Below, one piece after another: positions 26,940 through 36,924 of a stretch of 64,000 nt of DNA. The notes beneath the pieces were generated by a model. The model was given only the letters and a program-made list of their open reading frames with translations, was not told the DNA's origin and did no database searches. Position 1 is the first letter of the stretch. Each line of letters begins with the position of its first letter. The stretch covers positions 1,363,133 through 1,427,132 of the forward strand of contig NZ_KZ454936.1 in NCBI RefSeq assembly GCF_002797315.1. The letters are read 5' to 3'. Made by a program: the position numbers and the translations under genes. Source of the DNA: Bacillus sp. FJAT-44742. Its GTDB lineage: Bacteria; Bacillota; Bacilli; Bacillales; Marinococcaceae.

Positions 26940-27182
26940 TTATATCCTGGTGTCTACGTACTTATGTAGGTATACAGCGCATTTGTTCACGATCCCGATC
27001 GTATCGATTTCGCTGATGGAAAAATATTGAGAGGTCAGTTTCGTAGGATTTTTCGTAGATTCTACTTCTAAAAAGAAACTGAATATCCTTCTTTCATTCA
27101 CCTCTAATTTCTGCAAGCCTTCCTCTAACAGTATCAATTGTTGCTGCTGTGCACTATTTTCCGGGGATTCGATCATCAACAT
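26940..27182 (-). CDS. Small protein, unknown
   Basis: 80 residues from ATG 27182, which is eight bases after AAAGGAG. A glutamine-rich stretch (SAQQQQLILLEEGLQKLE) precedes a beta-type C-terminal half (SQYFSISEIDTIGIVNKC). No signal peptide and no known family. It is divergent from the YedE-like gene. Confidence 0.6.
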   Translation of the reverse strand: MLMIESPENSAQQQQLILLEEGLQKLEVNERRIFSFFLEVESTKNPTKLTSQYFSISEIDTIGIVNKCAVYLHKYVDTRI

Positions 27183-27420
27183 CACAGCCACTCCTTTCGA
27201 TCATTTTTTCCTCTTCTCATCTTACGTTATCTGTTTGTACAAAGGTGTGATGAAAATCACTACTATTATGAATCTACTCATGTTTTGTGGCTGACAAGCA
27301 GACCGTTCCAGTCTCTATTTCGGGTCATTCTACTTTCTACCTTTTCAGCTGTTATTTCATTCGGTTATTGGGGAAGAGCAGTGAAATAGATTCTTTTGCA
27401 AGAAAAAGGAGAGGAGCTGG

Positions 27421-28643
27421 ATGACAAAATCATCTCGTTCATCTAATGATAAACTGAGAAAGCCGCAAAAAACATTTATCGTTTTAGGTTTGATGATTGC
27501 TTTCATTCTTACTTACTTTGCCCATGATTATAAGGGAGTCCAGTTTGTATTGATTCTTTGGACAGGTATATTGATTGGCTTTACTTTATTCCATGCAAGG
27601 TTTGGATTTGCGGCTGTGTATCGGCAAATTGTAGAAAGTGGAAATACGGAAATGCTGCGAGCGCATATGACTATGCTCGGGACGGCCAGTACACTGTTTG
27701 CGATCATTCTAATTTTTGACATGGGATTCTTTGGCTCTCAGCCCCTTCCGTCTGTTTCTGAAATCAGCATTGGTTTATTCGTTGGTTCTTTTTTATTCGG
27801 CTTTGGTTTGGAAATGGGAAGCGGCCTTGCTCCTGCGTCGTTGCACAAAGCCGAGGGGGACGTGTGGCGATGCTTTTTACTTTATTTGGCTTTATGACAG
27901 GCTCGGTTATAGGCGTCTCTCATTTTGAATATTGGAACGAACAGCTTCCATATGCTTCCTCGTTCTCCTTGGCTTTAGATACAGGACTAGGCTACCTGGG
28001 GGCATGGGGGCTTCAGCTTGGAATATTTATACTCATCATTATTGGTTCTTATATGTATAAAAAGCAAAAAAGGCCTCCGGGTCTTCCGTCATTACCATCA
28101 GCTACGAGCTGGAAAAGGGTCATTTTTGGATCCTGGCCCATTGGGGTGGGGGCTGTTTTGATTGCTGTCTTTAATGCCCTAGTATTTGTCCTTCATGGTG
28201 AACCCTGGGAGCTGACAGCCGCTTTTGCCATCTGGGGATCAAAACTTGCGATGTTTTTTGGTTTGGATGTAACCCAGTGGGGATATTGGTCTTCCCAAGG
28301 GCATCTTGATGCTCTGCATCAGCCGGTTTTGATGAATTCAACGAGTGTGCTCAATATCGGTGTCATCCTGGGCACCTTTATTACGATGGCACTCACGGGG
28401 CTTATCCGGTTTGCCAAAGCGCCCCTATTTATTCTTGGTATCGCTTTGCTTGGCGGGATGCTAATGGGTTATGGCGCGGCTATTTCTTATGGCGCAAATA
28501 TTGGTGCTTATTTTAGCGGCATTGCTTCCTTCAGTCTCCATGCCTGGATATGGACGGTAATGGCAATTACCGGAGTCTATACGGCTTTCCAGATTGAAAA
28601 GCGTTTAAAGCTTACCAGGGCTGGATCTAAAGGTCAGGGGTAA
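27421..28643 (+). pseudogene. YeeE/YedE-family membrane transporter, frameshifted
   Basis: Two adjoining frames make one YedE-like protein of about 407 residues with around nine to ten membrane helices. YeeE/YedE proteins carry thiosulfate or related sulfur compounds. The frame breaks at a run of five G (27855-27859); one more G would restore the reading as KAEGGRVAMLFTLFGF across the junction, in line with the glycine-rich loop of the family. The second frame could only start at a GTG without a ribosome site. The rest of both halves is intact, which makes either a sequencing slip or very recent inactivation likely. Confidence 0.8.
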
Positions 28644-28742
28644 AGGATAAGGTGGGAGATTATCCAACTTCACGTTTGATCTTTTACCGTTTGGGTAAAC
28701 AATAGCAACACTGACTATTACTAATGAGAAGGCGGGTTTGTT

Positions 28743-29660
28743 ATGGAAAAGATTCTCAGAGCTTTCTTTTTATCACTTTCAAAAAATAATATGGCGACAC
28801 AGTTTGCCAGGAAATACGGCATGCCTCTTGGAGGTTTTCGCTTTGTAGGCGGTGAATCGTTTGATCAGCTTCTTAAGGTTGTAAATCATTTAAATAATGA
28901 TGGGCTTGATGTCACCATTGATTGTCTAGGGGAATTTATCAAAACAGATGAAGACGCAAAAAAATCTACAGATGATGCGATAGATGTGATCCGAACCATT
29001 AAAGAAAAACAGCTACATGGCCAGATTTCACTGAAACCTTCTTCCATCGGTCTGGAAGTTTCAAATCAAAGCATTATATATAATCTTCAAAGGCTTCTTG
29101 AAGAGGCAAAAAAGCATGATGTATTTGTGACGTTGGATATGGAGGAATATGAGACCTGTCCGAGGATTCTGGAACTCTTTAAGCACTACAGGAAACAATA
29201 TGATAATCTTGGCATTACCCTTCAAGCCAACCTGAAAAGAACAAATAAGGATCTTGAAGACTTGCAGGAACTTACTCCTGCCATCCGTATTGTGAAGGGG
29301 GCGTATAATGAGCACCCTGATATTGATATTGATGACAAAGATAAAGTAGATGAAAACTATAAGAAGCTTGTGAAAACGAACCTTTTACAAGGGAGTTATA
29401 CAGCAGTGGCCACTCATGATGATGACATGATCACGTATACGAAAAAAATAGTAAATGAGAACAATATTTCTACGGACCAGTTTGAGTTTCAAATGCTTCA
29501 GGGAATGAGGGAGACGTTGCAAAGACAGTTACGCGAGGAAGGATACAAGGTACGAATCTTTGTCCCTTTCGGCAAGGACTGGTTTGGATACTTTATGAAA
29601 CGGATGGCCGAACGCCCGGCTAACGTAGGGTTTGCTGTAAAAACAATGCTTGAAAGATAG
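28743..29660 (+). CDS. putM: Proline dehydrogenase
   Basis: 305 residues, monofunctional flavin-dependent proline dehydrogenase that oxidises proline to pyrroline-5-carboxylate. Typical segments: ISLKPSSIGLE, VTLDMEEYE, RIVKGAYNE, ATHDDDMI, FEFQMLQGMR and the C-terminal RIFVPFGKDWFGYFMKRMAERP. The pyrroline carboxylate dehydrogenase partner is not adjacent. In this family such a gene can supply glutamate from proline taken up as osmolyte. Confidence 0.93.
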   Translation: MEKILRAFFLSLSKNNMATQFARKYGMPLGGFRFVGGESFDQLLKVVNHLNNDGLDVTIDCLGEFIKTDEDAKKSTDDAIDVIRTIKEKQLHGQISLKPSSIGLEVSNQSIIYNLQRLLEEAKKHDVFVTLDMEEYETCPRILELFKHYRKQYDNLGITLQANLKRTNKDLEDLQELTPAIRIVKGAYNEHPDIDIDDKDKVDENYKKLVKTNLLQGSYTAVATHDDDMITYTKKIVNENNISTDQFEFQMLQGMRETLQRQLREEGYKVRIFVPFGKDWFGYFMKRMAERPANVGFAVKTMLER

Positions 29661-29663
29661 ATA

Positions 29664-29697
29664 GAAGAAGAGGGGGCCAGGCTCCTTCTTTTTTTAT
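29664..29697 (+). terminator. Terminator after proline dehydrogenase
   Basis: GAAGAAGAGGGGGCC and the GGCTCCTTCTTT half form an imperfect stem followed by a T tract. Confidence 0.7.
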
Positions 29698-29711
29698 GGC
29701 TCTCTTATATA

Positions 29712-29806
29712 GGTGCCTGGCACCAATTGGCGGTGTAATATAGATTTCCTTTTAATAAGGACCTCCCGTTGGTTTTTATTACAATCTCACTTTGGTGCCT
29801 GGCACC
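29712..29806. repeat. Paired palindrome element 1
   Basis: Two copies of the 13-base palindrome GGTGCCTGGCACC (29712-29724 and 29794-29806), 82 bases apart, flanking an inverted TGTAATA ... TATTACA pair. A TGTAATA plus TTCCTTTTTTTAC motif recurs just beyond the right copy. Same design as three further elements in the window. Confidence 0.85.
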
Positions 29807-29849
29807 AGTCAAACATGTAATAAAAGTTCCTTTTTTTACAAAGTGAAAT

Positions 29850-29932
29850 ATATTTATAGGTTTCAGGTGTAAAAACCCGGGTCATAAGGCATGTTTAAAT
29901 TGCTGTGTCCTGGGTTATTTTTATGTTATTAA
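29850..29932 (+). other. Hairpin region between repeat and small membrane gene
   Basis: AACCCGGG near 29875 can pair with CCTGGGTT near 29920, followed by ATTTTTAT. It may be a terminator-like structure; no gene in front of it is evident apart from proline dehydrogenase. Confidence 0.4.
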
Positions 29933-30066
29933 TCCCCTGTAATATAGCATATACCTTTACAACAATAATTTTAAGAGACATTATAAAGGTAATAACATGA
30001 CCCAATTTTATGTTCACTAGGAGAGCATGGATATAGAGACAGGGTCAGTTCGAAAGGAGCGGTATT

Positions 30067-30192
30067 ATTATCGAATTTATAATTATGTCCGCTGTAGTTG
30101 TTTTTGCAATATACGGAGGGGTTCTTTTTGTGAAAGGAAAATCAAAAAAGAATGACAAGGAAAAGGAAGAGGACGATGACACTTTTTTGTAG
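30067..30192 (+). CDS. Small single-helix membrane protein
   Basis: About 35-41 residues: one membrane helix (MSAVVVFAIYGGVLFVKG) followed by a lysine-rich then acidic tail ending DDDTFL. The good ribosome site AAAGGAG (30053-30059) lies 7-10 bases before ATT 30067 or ATC 30070 in the same frame, whereas the first ATG (30085) is too far away. The start is therefore either non-standard or the ATG is used with poor spacing. A strong terminator follows. Function unknown. Confidence 0.55.
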   Translation: MIEFIIMSAVVVFAIYGGVLFVKGKSKKNDKEKEEDDDTFL

Positions 30193-30199
30193 CACATGA

Positions 30200-30234
30200 A
30201 AGCACCTTCTCACAGCAGAGAAGGTGCTTTTTTT
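30200..30234 (+). terminator. Terminator after the small membrane gene
   Basis: AAGCACCTTCTC/GAGAAGGTGCTT, a 12-bp perfect stem with a five-base loop and seven T. Confidence 0.88.
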
Positions 30235-30236
30235 GT

Positions 30237-30330
30237 GGTGCCTGGCACCATAGGCAGCTGTAATATATCTTTCCTATTAAATCAGGAATTTCCTTTTTAT
30301 TATTACAATCTCTAAGCGGTGCCTGGCACC
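30237..30330. repeat. Paired palindrome element 2
   Basis: GGTGCCTGGCACC at 30237-30249 and 30318-30330, 81 bases apart, with internal TGTAATATA and TATTACAATCTC in inverted order, very like element 1 in order and spacing. Confidence 0.85.
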
Positions 30331-30486
30331 ATTTATCTATGTAATATAAATTCCTTTTTTTACCTTTTTTTATAAACCGCTCTTAATGTTGATATAAAAC
30401 TTTTTTCCTAAATCTATAGAAAATGATAACAATTAATGGTAATATATGTAACCATTGATTGTAAATTTTTACATAGAGGTGTGTAT

Positions 30487-32118
30487 ATGAAAGCAGGTCG
30501 AGCCGGTCTTTTCATGCTGCCTTTTTTATTTATTGGCTGCTCTGAAGAGACCCCTGGTAATGAGGAAGCAAGTGTGGAAGCAAATAATGAAGAAGAAGAG
30601 AATAATGAGAAGGATGAAAAGAACAAAGAAAGTAATGAAGAAAGTAACAGTGAGGTCATAACACCAGAGAGCGAAAGCCTTGGTAACCTTTCTTATACCT
30701 TATTACTTAATGATGAAGAAACAAGCACCGTCCTTGATGAGGAGGCTGTTTTTCCAGCCCAATACACGGAGATAGACGGTGTATTGACGTTTCGTGGAGA
30801 CCATAAAAGAACCTCTCCTTCCTTCGGTTCAGTTTCTTTTGAAGAATTCACCCTCCAGGAAAATTGGCATTTTACCACTGACAGCGATCCTGAGTGGGGA
30901 GGAGGGGCTGGGTGGACCGGACAGCCTGTGATTGTGAAATGGGAAGACGATATCAAGCAAATGATGAACCTTAAAGATGAATATAAAGAAAAGGATGACT
31001 TTATTGAGGTTATTCAAGGTTCCCTTGATGGAAATATCTATTTTTTAGATAAAGAAACGGGAAAACAAACGAGAGAACCTATTTACGGAAGTAATCCTAT
31101 TAAAGGGAGCGTGAGTGTAGATAGTAGAGGGTATCCACTCCTTTATGCGGGAGACGGGGTTCCTCATAAGAAAAGTGAACCCTTTGGTTTTAACATATAC
31201 GATCTCACAAATTATGAATTACTTCATCATATAGATGGGAGAGACTCTTCAGCATACCGTGACTGGGGTGCTTTTGACAGCTCAGCATTAGTAAACAGAA
31301 AAACAGATATGATGGTTGTTGGCGGGGAGAACGGATACTTCTACAGTGCGAAACTAAATACAGAGTTTGACCGAAAGGAAGGCACCGTTGACATAGACCC
31401 GGATGTTGCCAAGATGAGATATGAGGTTGATGATAATGATTACCAAGGAATTGAAAACTCTGTAGCCATCTATAATAACCTCGCTTATTTTGCAGATAAC
31501 GGAGGAAGTATCATAGGAATGGATCTCACTACAAAGAATCCAGTTTGGGCCTTGCCGCCACTTGATGATACAGATGCTACGATCGTGATTGAAGAGATTG
31601 AAGGGGTTCCTTATTTATACACCGGAAGTGAAGTGGATAATGTAGGAGAAGATGGCGAGGCTTTCATTCGAAAGATCAATGGCTTGACTGGGGAAGAGGT
31701 CTGGAAGCAATCCTATTCTGCATTCTATTATCCTGGTGTGATAGGAGGAGTCTTAGCTACTCCTATTCTTGGAAAAGAAAATATTGATGATTTGGTTATT
31801 TTTACAGTTGCACGCCATAAGGAGAGATACTCGGGTATAATGGCTGCCCTGGACAGGGAAACAGGTGAGGAGGTATGGAGATGGGAAATGCCAGACTATG
31901 CTTGGAGCTCCCCGGTAGATATTTATGACGAGGAAGGGAACAGCTACATTATCCAGGCAGATTTCGGTGGCAACCTTACGTTACTAAACGCTGAGACTGG
32001 TGAAGTCCTGGACCAGCTCAACCTTGGGTCTAACATCGAAGCATCCCCGGCAGTCTATGAAAATACCATTATTGTTGCAAGCAGAGACGGAAATATATAC
32101 AGCATTGAATTAAAGTAG
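30487..32118 (+). CDS. PQQ-type beta-propeller lipoprotein
   Basis: About 543 residues. A signal peptide with lipobox (FIGC at about residues 15-18), then a long glutamate/asparagine-rich linker, then a beta-propeller with repeated sequences of PQQ-like type (GSLDGNIYFLDKETGKQTRE, NGLTGEEVWKQ, LDRETGEEVWRWE, LNAETGEVLDQL, VASRDGNIYSIE). ATG 30487 follows GAGGTG. It is probably attached to the outside of the membrane; no quinoprotein active-site residues can be claimed, and binding of a polymer or other protein is as likely as enzyme activity. Confidence 0.82.
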   Translation: MKAGRAGLFMLPFLFIGCSEETPGNEEASVEANNEEEENNEKDEKNKESNEESNSEVITPESESLGNLSYTLLLNDEETSTVLDEEAVFPAQYTEIDGVLTFRGDHKRTSPSFGSVSFEEFTLQENWHFTTDSDPEWGGGAGWTGQPVIVKWEDDIKQMMNLKDEYKEKDDFIEVIQGSLDGNIYFLDKETGKQTREPIYGSNPIKGSVSVDSRGYPLLYAGDGVPHKKSEPFGFNIYDLTNYELLHHIDGRDSSAYRDWGAFDSSALVNRKTDMMVVGGENGYFYSAKLNTEFDRKEGTVDIDPDVAKMRYEVDDNDYQGIENSVAIYNNLAYFADNGGSIIGMDLTTKNPVWALPPLDDTDATIVIEEIEGVPYLYTGSEVDNVGEDGEAFIRKINGLTGEEVWKQSYSAFYYPGVIGGVLATPILGKENIDDLVIFTVARHKERYSGIMAALDRETGEEVWRWEMPDYAWSSPVDIYDEEGNSYIIQADFGGNLTLLNAETGEVLDQLNLGSNIEASPAVYENTIIVASRDGNIYSIELK

Positions 32119-32124
32119 GCAGTG

Positions 32125-32151
32125 AAGAGCATAGTTTTCTATGCTCTTTCG
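32125..32151 (+). terminator. Terminator after the beta-propeller gene
   Basis: AAGAGCATAG/CTATGCTCTT, a ten-base stem with a short loop, followed by TTCG. Confidence 0.7.
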
Positions 32152-32413
32152 TATGAAAAGGAGTTTCTCACATATATATAAGTAAACGAATTTAATGAAA
32201 AGGGAAAAGAGCGTAAAATCAGTAGGCTAACAGCAAGAAAGTAAAGGAAGAAAGAAGCATACTGCCTTTGACATTATTTTAGTTATGTAGTAACATAGTA
32301 TGATTTACCATAATTACCTTGATTTGCTATTTTTCTAAATGATATAATACCAATATAGTAGTATGTAATAATTCCCCAATTGTGTTAGTAGTATTACAGT
32401 TTGATTACAATGT

Positions 32414-32529
32414 GGTGCCAGGCACCGGCAAAGTAGTACTAGCTTTCAGCAATAGAGGATGATCTTATAGTGTGCAGCAAGGGAATAGATGTTACAGGAA
32501 TATGACAATTTACTGTGGTGCCAGGCACC
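32414..32529. repeat. Paired palindrome element 3
   Basis: GGTGCCAGGCACC at 32414-32426 and 32517-32529, 103 bases apart. The central base is A instead of T, so it is in the opposite orientation to elements 1 and 2. The spacing is longer and the inner TGTAATA motifs are less clear. Confidence 0.8.
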
Positions 32530-32661
32530 CTCCAGGAAGGTTCTCTGCTTTCTGGTTATATATATCAGCGGACCAACTGTCAGTTCTCGTGAATAATTGA
32601 GCGTCGTGTGCTTTTCTTTCATAGTTGGCTTTATGAGATTTCCGGAAGGAGGAAATATTTC

Positions 32662-32967
32662 ATGCAAAACCAGCATTACGGGATCGTCACTTTTTTCCTG
32701 TTAAGCATGGGCCTGGTTATTGGGGAACTTTATTTCGGACAATTAATCTCAGTCTTAGACAGCCACTCACTGTTATCAGAACCTCTGCGTGAAACGTTAA
32801 TCATTATCTTCTTAAATCCAGCCTTCTCATTATTCTTCTTGTTTCTCCTCATTCTTTCATTCATATATATAACCAATCTAATTAAAGAGAAAAAGTTTAA
32901 AGAAAAAGAACAACTTAAAAAAGAAATAATGGAAGAATTAAACCCCAAAGAGTTGGGGAGAGATTAG
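32662..32967 (+). CDS. Small two-helix membrane protein, unknown
   Basis: 101 residues from ATG 32662, preceded by GGAAGGAGG. Two membrane helices (IVTFFLLSMGLVIGELYF; AFSLFFLFLLILSFIYIT) and a charged C-terminal helix (KEKKFKEKEQLKKEIMEEL). No recognised family. It stands alone, with a terminator about 80 bases downstream. Confidence 0.7.
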   Translation: MQNQHYGIVTFFLLSMGLVIGELYFGQLISVLDSHSLLSEPLRETLIIIFLNPAFSLFFLFLLILSFIYITNLIKEKKFKEKEQLKKEIMEELNPKELGRD

Positions 32968-33047
32968 ATAAAAAGGTGTCGTTCAATATAACGAATGGTG
33001 AAGAAGACGAGTACGCAGCTGCAGTCTTCATTTTACAGTGATTTTTA

Positions 33048-33092
33048 CATGCCCCAATTTCCTTTGGTAAAAAAGGGTTGGGGTATGTTTTT
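33048..33092 (+). terminator. Terminator after the two-helix membrane gene
   Basis: CATGCCCCAA pairs with TTGGGGTATG, loop about 20 bases that can pair further, followed by TTTTTG. Confidence 0.75.
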
Positions 33093-33313
33093 GTAAATAC
33101 AAAAAAGCCCATCCGCAGATGAACTTCTTTGTGTCGAACGCTTCTCTTAAGAGAACAATTTTAAAGAAAAGGGGGCAGCAACGAAAATGTTCGGTTGCTT
33201 ATTTATATTTTAACAAATTATATCGTAAATAGGAATGGTTACTATCTAATAGTGCGATTCTCCTTTCACTGGTGGTGATCCATCAGCAAAAGGGGAAAAA
33301 TCAGTTCTCTAGG

Positions 33314-33712
33314 TTACCTATGTTCATACAAGAAACGCTCCATATGATACATAAATATTTGGTTATAATACCCGCTGAAATACATGTCGTTCGCATGGCC
33401 TGCAAAGGGCACTCGGATAAGAGCTGCCTGCCTATTGCTTTGTTCTAGATATGCTTCTTTAAATTTCTGAGCAACCTCATCTGGAACGATCCCATCATGG
33501 GTGCCTTGAAACAAAAGAAGAAGCGGGCTTTCACCAGTAACCATGTGAGCAGGATTTATCAGTTCAGTAGTGCCGCCTATTCCCGCATCAGGAGAAAGGC
33601 TATTTCCAGATACATCGGTATAATACCTTGTATTTGCAGCTCTGAACCGAACACGGAAGAGTAGTCTTCATTGGCGAGAAGAAGGCCTAACCCAAAGTGG
33701 TTAACGGCTATA
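33314..33712 (-). pseudogene. Alpha/beta hydrolase (esterase) remnant
   Basis: C-terminal half of an alpha/beta hydrolase. The intact frame encodes LLLFQGTHDGIVP and PFAGHANDMYF, containing the usual acid and catalytic histidine. Further upstream the frame continues as AANTRYYTDVSGNSLSPDAG, and then another frame gives ANEDYSSVFGSELQIQGIIP. The shift lies near 33603-33617. The nucleophile elbow and the N-terminal half are missing. The remains stop at the end of the neighbouring regulator gene. Confidence 0.75.
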
Positions 33713-33730
33713 CAGGTAAGCAAGCAGAAG

Positions 33731-34615
33731 TTACTGTTCTGAGAGAAGGTCACTCATTTCTTCTTCTATTATAGAAAGTAGGTATTCTTTTTCTTGAACC
33801 TCGAATATTTTCTTTGATTTTATCACATACTCTTTGGCTCTCTCTTTGTTTTCAAGTCCTAAGTAGTTCTCTCCGACTCGGTAAAACAGTTCACCTAACA
33901 AATACATGGTTTCTCTGCTAAGACAAAGAGAAATCGCTCTTTCGCAATGTTTGTTAGATTCATCATAACGCTGGGTTTCTGTATAAGCCCTCGATAGGTT
34001 ATAGCGTAAGCGAACCTCAATAAAATCGTTTTCAGGCAGATTCAGTTTAGATAAATGATGGAGTCCTTCATTGAAGATTGGGATAGAAGCTGCATAGTTT
34101 TCTTTTTCTAAAAAAATAACCCCAATACTGTTGAAGATCTCTACCTCAGTTTTTGAATATAACGTTTTTGAACGCTCATCCCGCAAGTGAAGCGCTTTGT
34201 ACAATAATTCCAGAGATTCTTCATATTTATTCTTTAAATGGTAGAGAGCAATCCCTTTATGCCACAGAAGAAACTGTCTATCCTCCAGTTCATGAAATAA
34301 AGGGTTCTTTTCTTCACTTGAAACGACTTCATATACCGTTTGGTAGTCAATGTTATCAATCGCTTCTCTGATTATCGTTTTTGTTTCATTTATATAATCG
34401 CTACGAGGGCTTGTTGATACTTCAAAAAAATAGTTAATATCAACTCCGAGCTTTTTGGCGATTTCATATAAAGTAATGGATAGAGGAATGACTTCCCCGT
34501 TTTCAATCTTACTAATTTGCGCTTGCGTACAGATTCCCTGTGCAAGTGCTTTTTGAGTAATTTTTTTTCTTTGTCTGATTTGTTTGATCGTCTGTCCAAT
34601 TAACTTATATTCCAT
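33731..34615 (-). CDS. XRE-TPR transcription regulator (PlcR/RRNPP-like)
   Basis: 294 residues. The N-terminal helix-turn-helix (IGQTIKQIRQRKKITQKALA ... QAQISKIENGEV) is of XRE type, followed by about five TPR repeats (for example SIPIFNEGLHHLSKL, HCERAISLCL). This layout is shared by PlcR, NprR and Rgg-like regulators that sense secreted peptides. Start ATG 34615 after CGGAGGA; a longer frame has no ribosome site. It is divergent from the nitric oxide synthase gene, which it may control. I saw no obvious signal-peptide gene beside it. Confidence 0.82.
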   Translation of the reverse strand: MEYKLIGQTIKQIRQRKKITQKALAQGICTQAQISKIENGEVIPLSITLYEIAKKLGVDINYFFEVSTSPRSDYINETKTIIREAIDNIDYQTVYEVVSSEEKNPLFHELEDRQFLLWHKGIALYHLKNKYEESLELLYKALHLRDERSKTLYSKTEVEIFNSIGVIFLEKENYAASIPIFNEGLHHLSKLNLPENDFIEVRLRYNLSRAYTETQRYDESNKHCERAISLCLSRETMYLLGELFYRVGENYLGLENKERAKEYVIKSKKIFEVQEKEYLLSIIEEEMSDLLSEQ

Positions 34616-34871
34616 GATGTCCTCCGTGAAACGGTATACAAGACTGATTATCAAATAGGTCGCGCGAATCTTACGTGCCTGTGGATCGGATATCAATCAC
34701 ATAATCCCCTACTAATATACCATTTTTAGTAAGGGAAAAGGGAAAAGTGGAAATTTTGTAACAAAAAATCATTCTCCTTGTTTGTCAAGTATCCTTGGTC
34801 TACAGTAAGGAAGAATGTATTGATCTTCTTTTGGAAAGGAGTATTTTCCCAGGAAGAGTAGGAGGATAAAA

Positions 34872-35960
34872 GTGACAGCAAAAGAGCATTTACTACAGGA
34901 ATCTATTTTATTTATAGAAAAAGCATACATGGAATTAAACAAACCAGAACAAATAGCTGGAAGAATAAAGGAAATTAAGGTAGAAATAGAAGAGAAGGGG
35001 ACCTACACACACAGTTTTGAAGAACTGGAGCATGGAGCGAAAATGGCGTGGAGAAACAGCAACCGTTGTGTTGGCAGGCTATTTTGGGAGTCCTTACATG
35101 TATTGGACAAGAGAAGCCTGCAAAAAGAGGAAGAAATTGCTGCAGCACTGTTGGATCATATCGATTACGCGACTAATAGCGGCAGGATTATACCGACTAT
35201 TTCAGTTTTCAGGCCGAAGGTGACCGAAAAGAGTCATCTTCGTATCTTGAATTACCAGCTGATTCGCTATGCAGGTTATGAAACAGACGAAGGAATCATT
35301 GGCGATCCTCATTCGGTTTCATTTACGAAGGAGTGTATGAAGCTTGGCTGGAAGGGGGATGGGACTCACTTTGACGTGCTGCCACTGGTGATTAAAAAAG
35401 GAAAGGAGAAACCGAAGTGGTTTCCTGTTCCAAGGGACAAAGTGCTGGAAGTGCCGATTACACATCCGGAGATTCGTTCCTTTTCAGACCTTCAACTCAA
35501 ATGGTACGCCGTTCCGATTGTTTCTGACATGAAGCTGGACATTGGCGGTATTGAATACACGGCTGCTCCGTTTAACGGCTGGTATATGGGAACAGAAATA
35601 GGTGCCAGAAACCTGGCTGATGAAGGGCGGTACAATATGCTGCCGAAAGTGGCATCGGTAATGGGGCTGGACACCACATGGGAGTCAACGTTGTGGAGAG
35701 ACAGAGCACTCGTTGAATTAAATATAGCCGTGCTTCATTCATTTAAAAAAGCGAAAGTAAGCATCGTCGATCATCACACGGCAGCTGCTCAATTTCGTCG
35801 TTTTGAAGAAAGAGAGACAGAGGAGGGGCGAAAGGTTACCGGTGACTGGACCTGGCTGATTCCTCCGGTTTCCCCGGCAACGACCCATGTGTTTCATAAA
35901 GAGTATGAGAATGAAGTAGTGAAGCCTAATTATTTCTATCAAGAGAGGCCATATGAATAG
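34872..35960 (+). CDS. nos: Bacterial nitric oxide synthase, oxygenase domain
   Basis: 362 residues, the haem oxygenase domain alone as in other Gram-positive NOS. Haem-ligand cysteine in [10 protein letters not shown] (about residue 67), the substrate glutamate in [13 protein letters not shown], and the tetrahydrobiopterin/dimer part near the C terminus ([24 protein letters not shown]) are intact. It makes nitric oxide from arginine with electrons from host flavodoxins. The GTG start follows GGAGGATAAAA. Confidence 0.95.
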   Translation: MTAKEHLLQESILFIEKAYMELNKPEQIAGRIKEIKVEIEEKGTYTHSFEELEHGAKMAWRNSNRCVGRLFWESLHVLDKRSLQKEEEIAAALLDHIDYATNSGRIIPTISVFRPKVTEKSHLRILNYQLIRYAGYETDEGIIGDPHSVSFTKECMKLGWKGDGTHFDVLPLVIKKGKEKPKWFPVPRDKVLEVPITHPEIRSFSDLQLKWYAVPIVSDMKLDIGGIEYTAAPFNGWYMGTEIGARNLADEGRYNMLPKVASVMGLDTTWESTLWRDRALVELNIAVLHSFKKAKVSIVDHHTAAAQFRRFEERETEEGRKVTGDWTWLIPPVSPATTHVFHKEYENEVVKPNYFYQERPYE

Positions 35961-36005
35961 CATAATCGCCCTGGTAGATTTATGTATCCCTTGGTTAAAA
36001 AATGA

Positions 36006-36031
36006 AGCACCCCCATACTAGGAAGGGGGTG
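36006..36031. terminator. Hairpin between nos and the convergent broken gene
   Basis: GCACCCCC/GGGGGTGC, eight-base stem. T-rich bases follow on the minus strand (TTCATTTTTTA). Confidence 0.7.
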
Positions 36032-36039
36032 CAGGTATA

Positions 36040-36559
36040 TTACTTTCTTCCTCCTGCGTTAAAACCATTAGCTGGACCAGGAGGAACATCGTTTTTAATA
36101 TGGCCTAGTTTTTTTCCATTGTTTTCTTTAGCAGGTTCCTGAACAGGATCCTTGTAAATAACTGTCGTCTCTTTTTCTCCTGTCCATCCAACGTGACTTT
36201 TGCCAGCAGTCATATCAATGTTAAAGACAAACTTGTAAGTTCCTGCTTCATTTGCTGTAAAAGTAATTGAGGAGACATAATATCCATCTTCCAACTTTAA
36301 ATCCGCATCAATTTCTTCCTCACCTATTGTCCATGTAGCATTAGCATGAGAGCCGTTTTTTAGTGCTGAGGCAGTAAGGGTAACTGTTTCATTAACTTCT
36401 AATTCAAAGGTATCAGCTTCTAATGTTAACTCATGGACATCTTTAACGAATTTACTCTCTACGTTGTTTGTTACATCTTCCAGCCGCTAACGCTCCTCCA
36501 GTAGTCCCCCCGAATACTAATGCTGCCGCCAATGCACCCAATACAAGCTTCTTATTCAC
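36040..36559 (-). pseudogene. Secreted Ig-like-fold protein, frameshifted
   Basis: Starts GTG 36559 after AAGGGAG with a good signal peptide (NKKLVLGALAAALVFGG, cleaved at ALA). Just after the signal peptide (about 36480-36486) one extra G shifts the frame; removing it gives a continuous secreted protein of about 172 residues with DVTNNVESKFVKDVHELTLE, a TVTLTASALKNGSHANATW beta-sandwich portion and a C-terminal PPGPANGFNAGGRK. It resembles bacterial Ig-like or YtkA-type domains. Function unknown. Confidence 0.72.
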
Positions 36560-36891
36560 TTTTCATTTCTCCCTTAGTAAATGTATTTAGATAAAAGGGC
36601 TGGATTCTCTAGTTACTCCGTGGTAGTGACAGGCAGTCACTTTACACTTCATCGCTTCCCTATGCTTTCTTTCTAGAACGCTGCCCTTACTATTTCTGTG
36701 GCCACATGATATTGGGTTGCATCGCCTATAATCAGAATTATATATTCGTTATAAAGAATTAGGAACTAGTTTTTGTAGTCAAATAGTTACATGGAGTTAT
36801 GAGGGAAAAGAGTGAATAAAGGCGAATAAAAAAGAAAAATCACTAAATGGAGTATAAAAGCTCTATGGTATGTTGTTCGCTAAAAGGAATA

Positions 36892-36922
36892 AAAAAGCCG
36901 CTTACGTTTTGTAAGCGGCTTT
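36892..36922. terminator. Terminator after the MFS gene
   Basis: AAAAAGCCGCTTAC/GTAAGCGGCTTT hairpin with a four-base loop. It lies just beyond the stop of the minus-strand MFS gene, with a T run in that direction. Confidence 0.85.
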
Positions 36923-36924
36923 CA

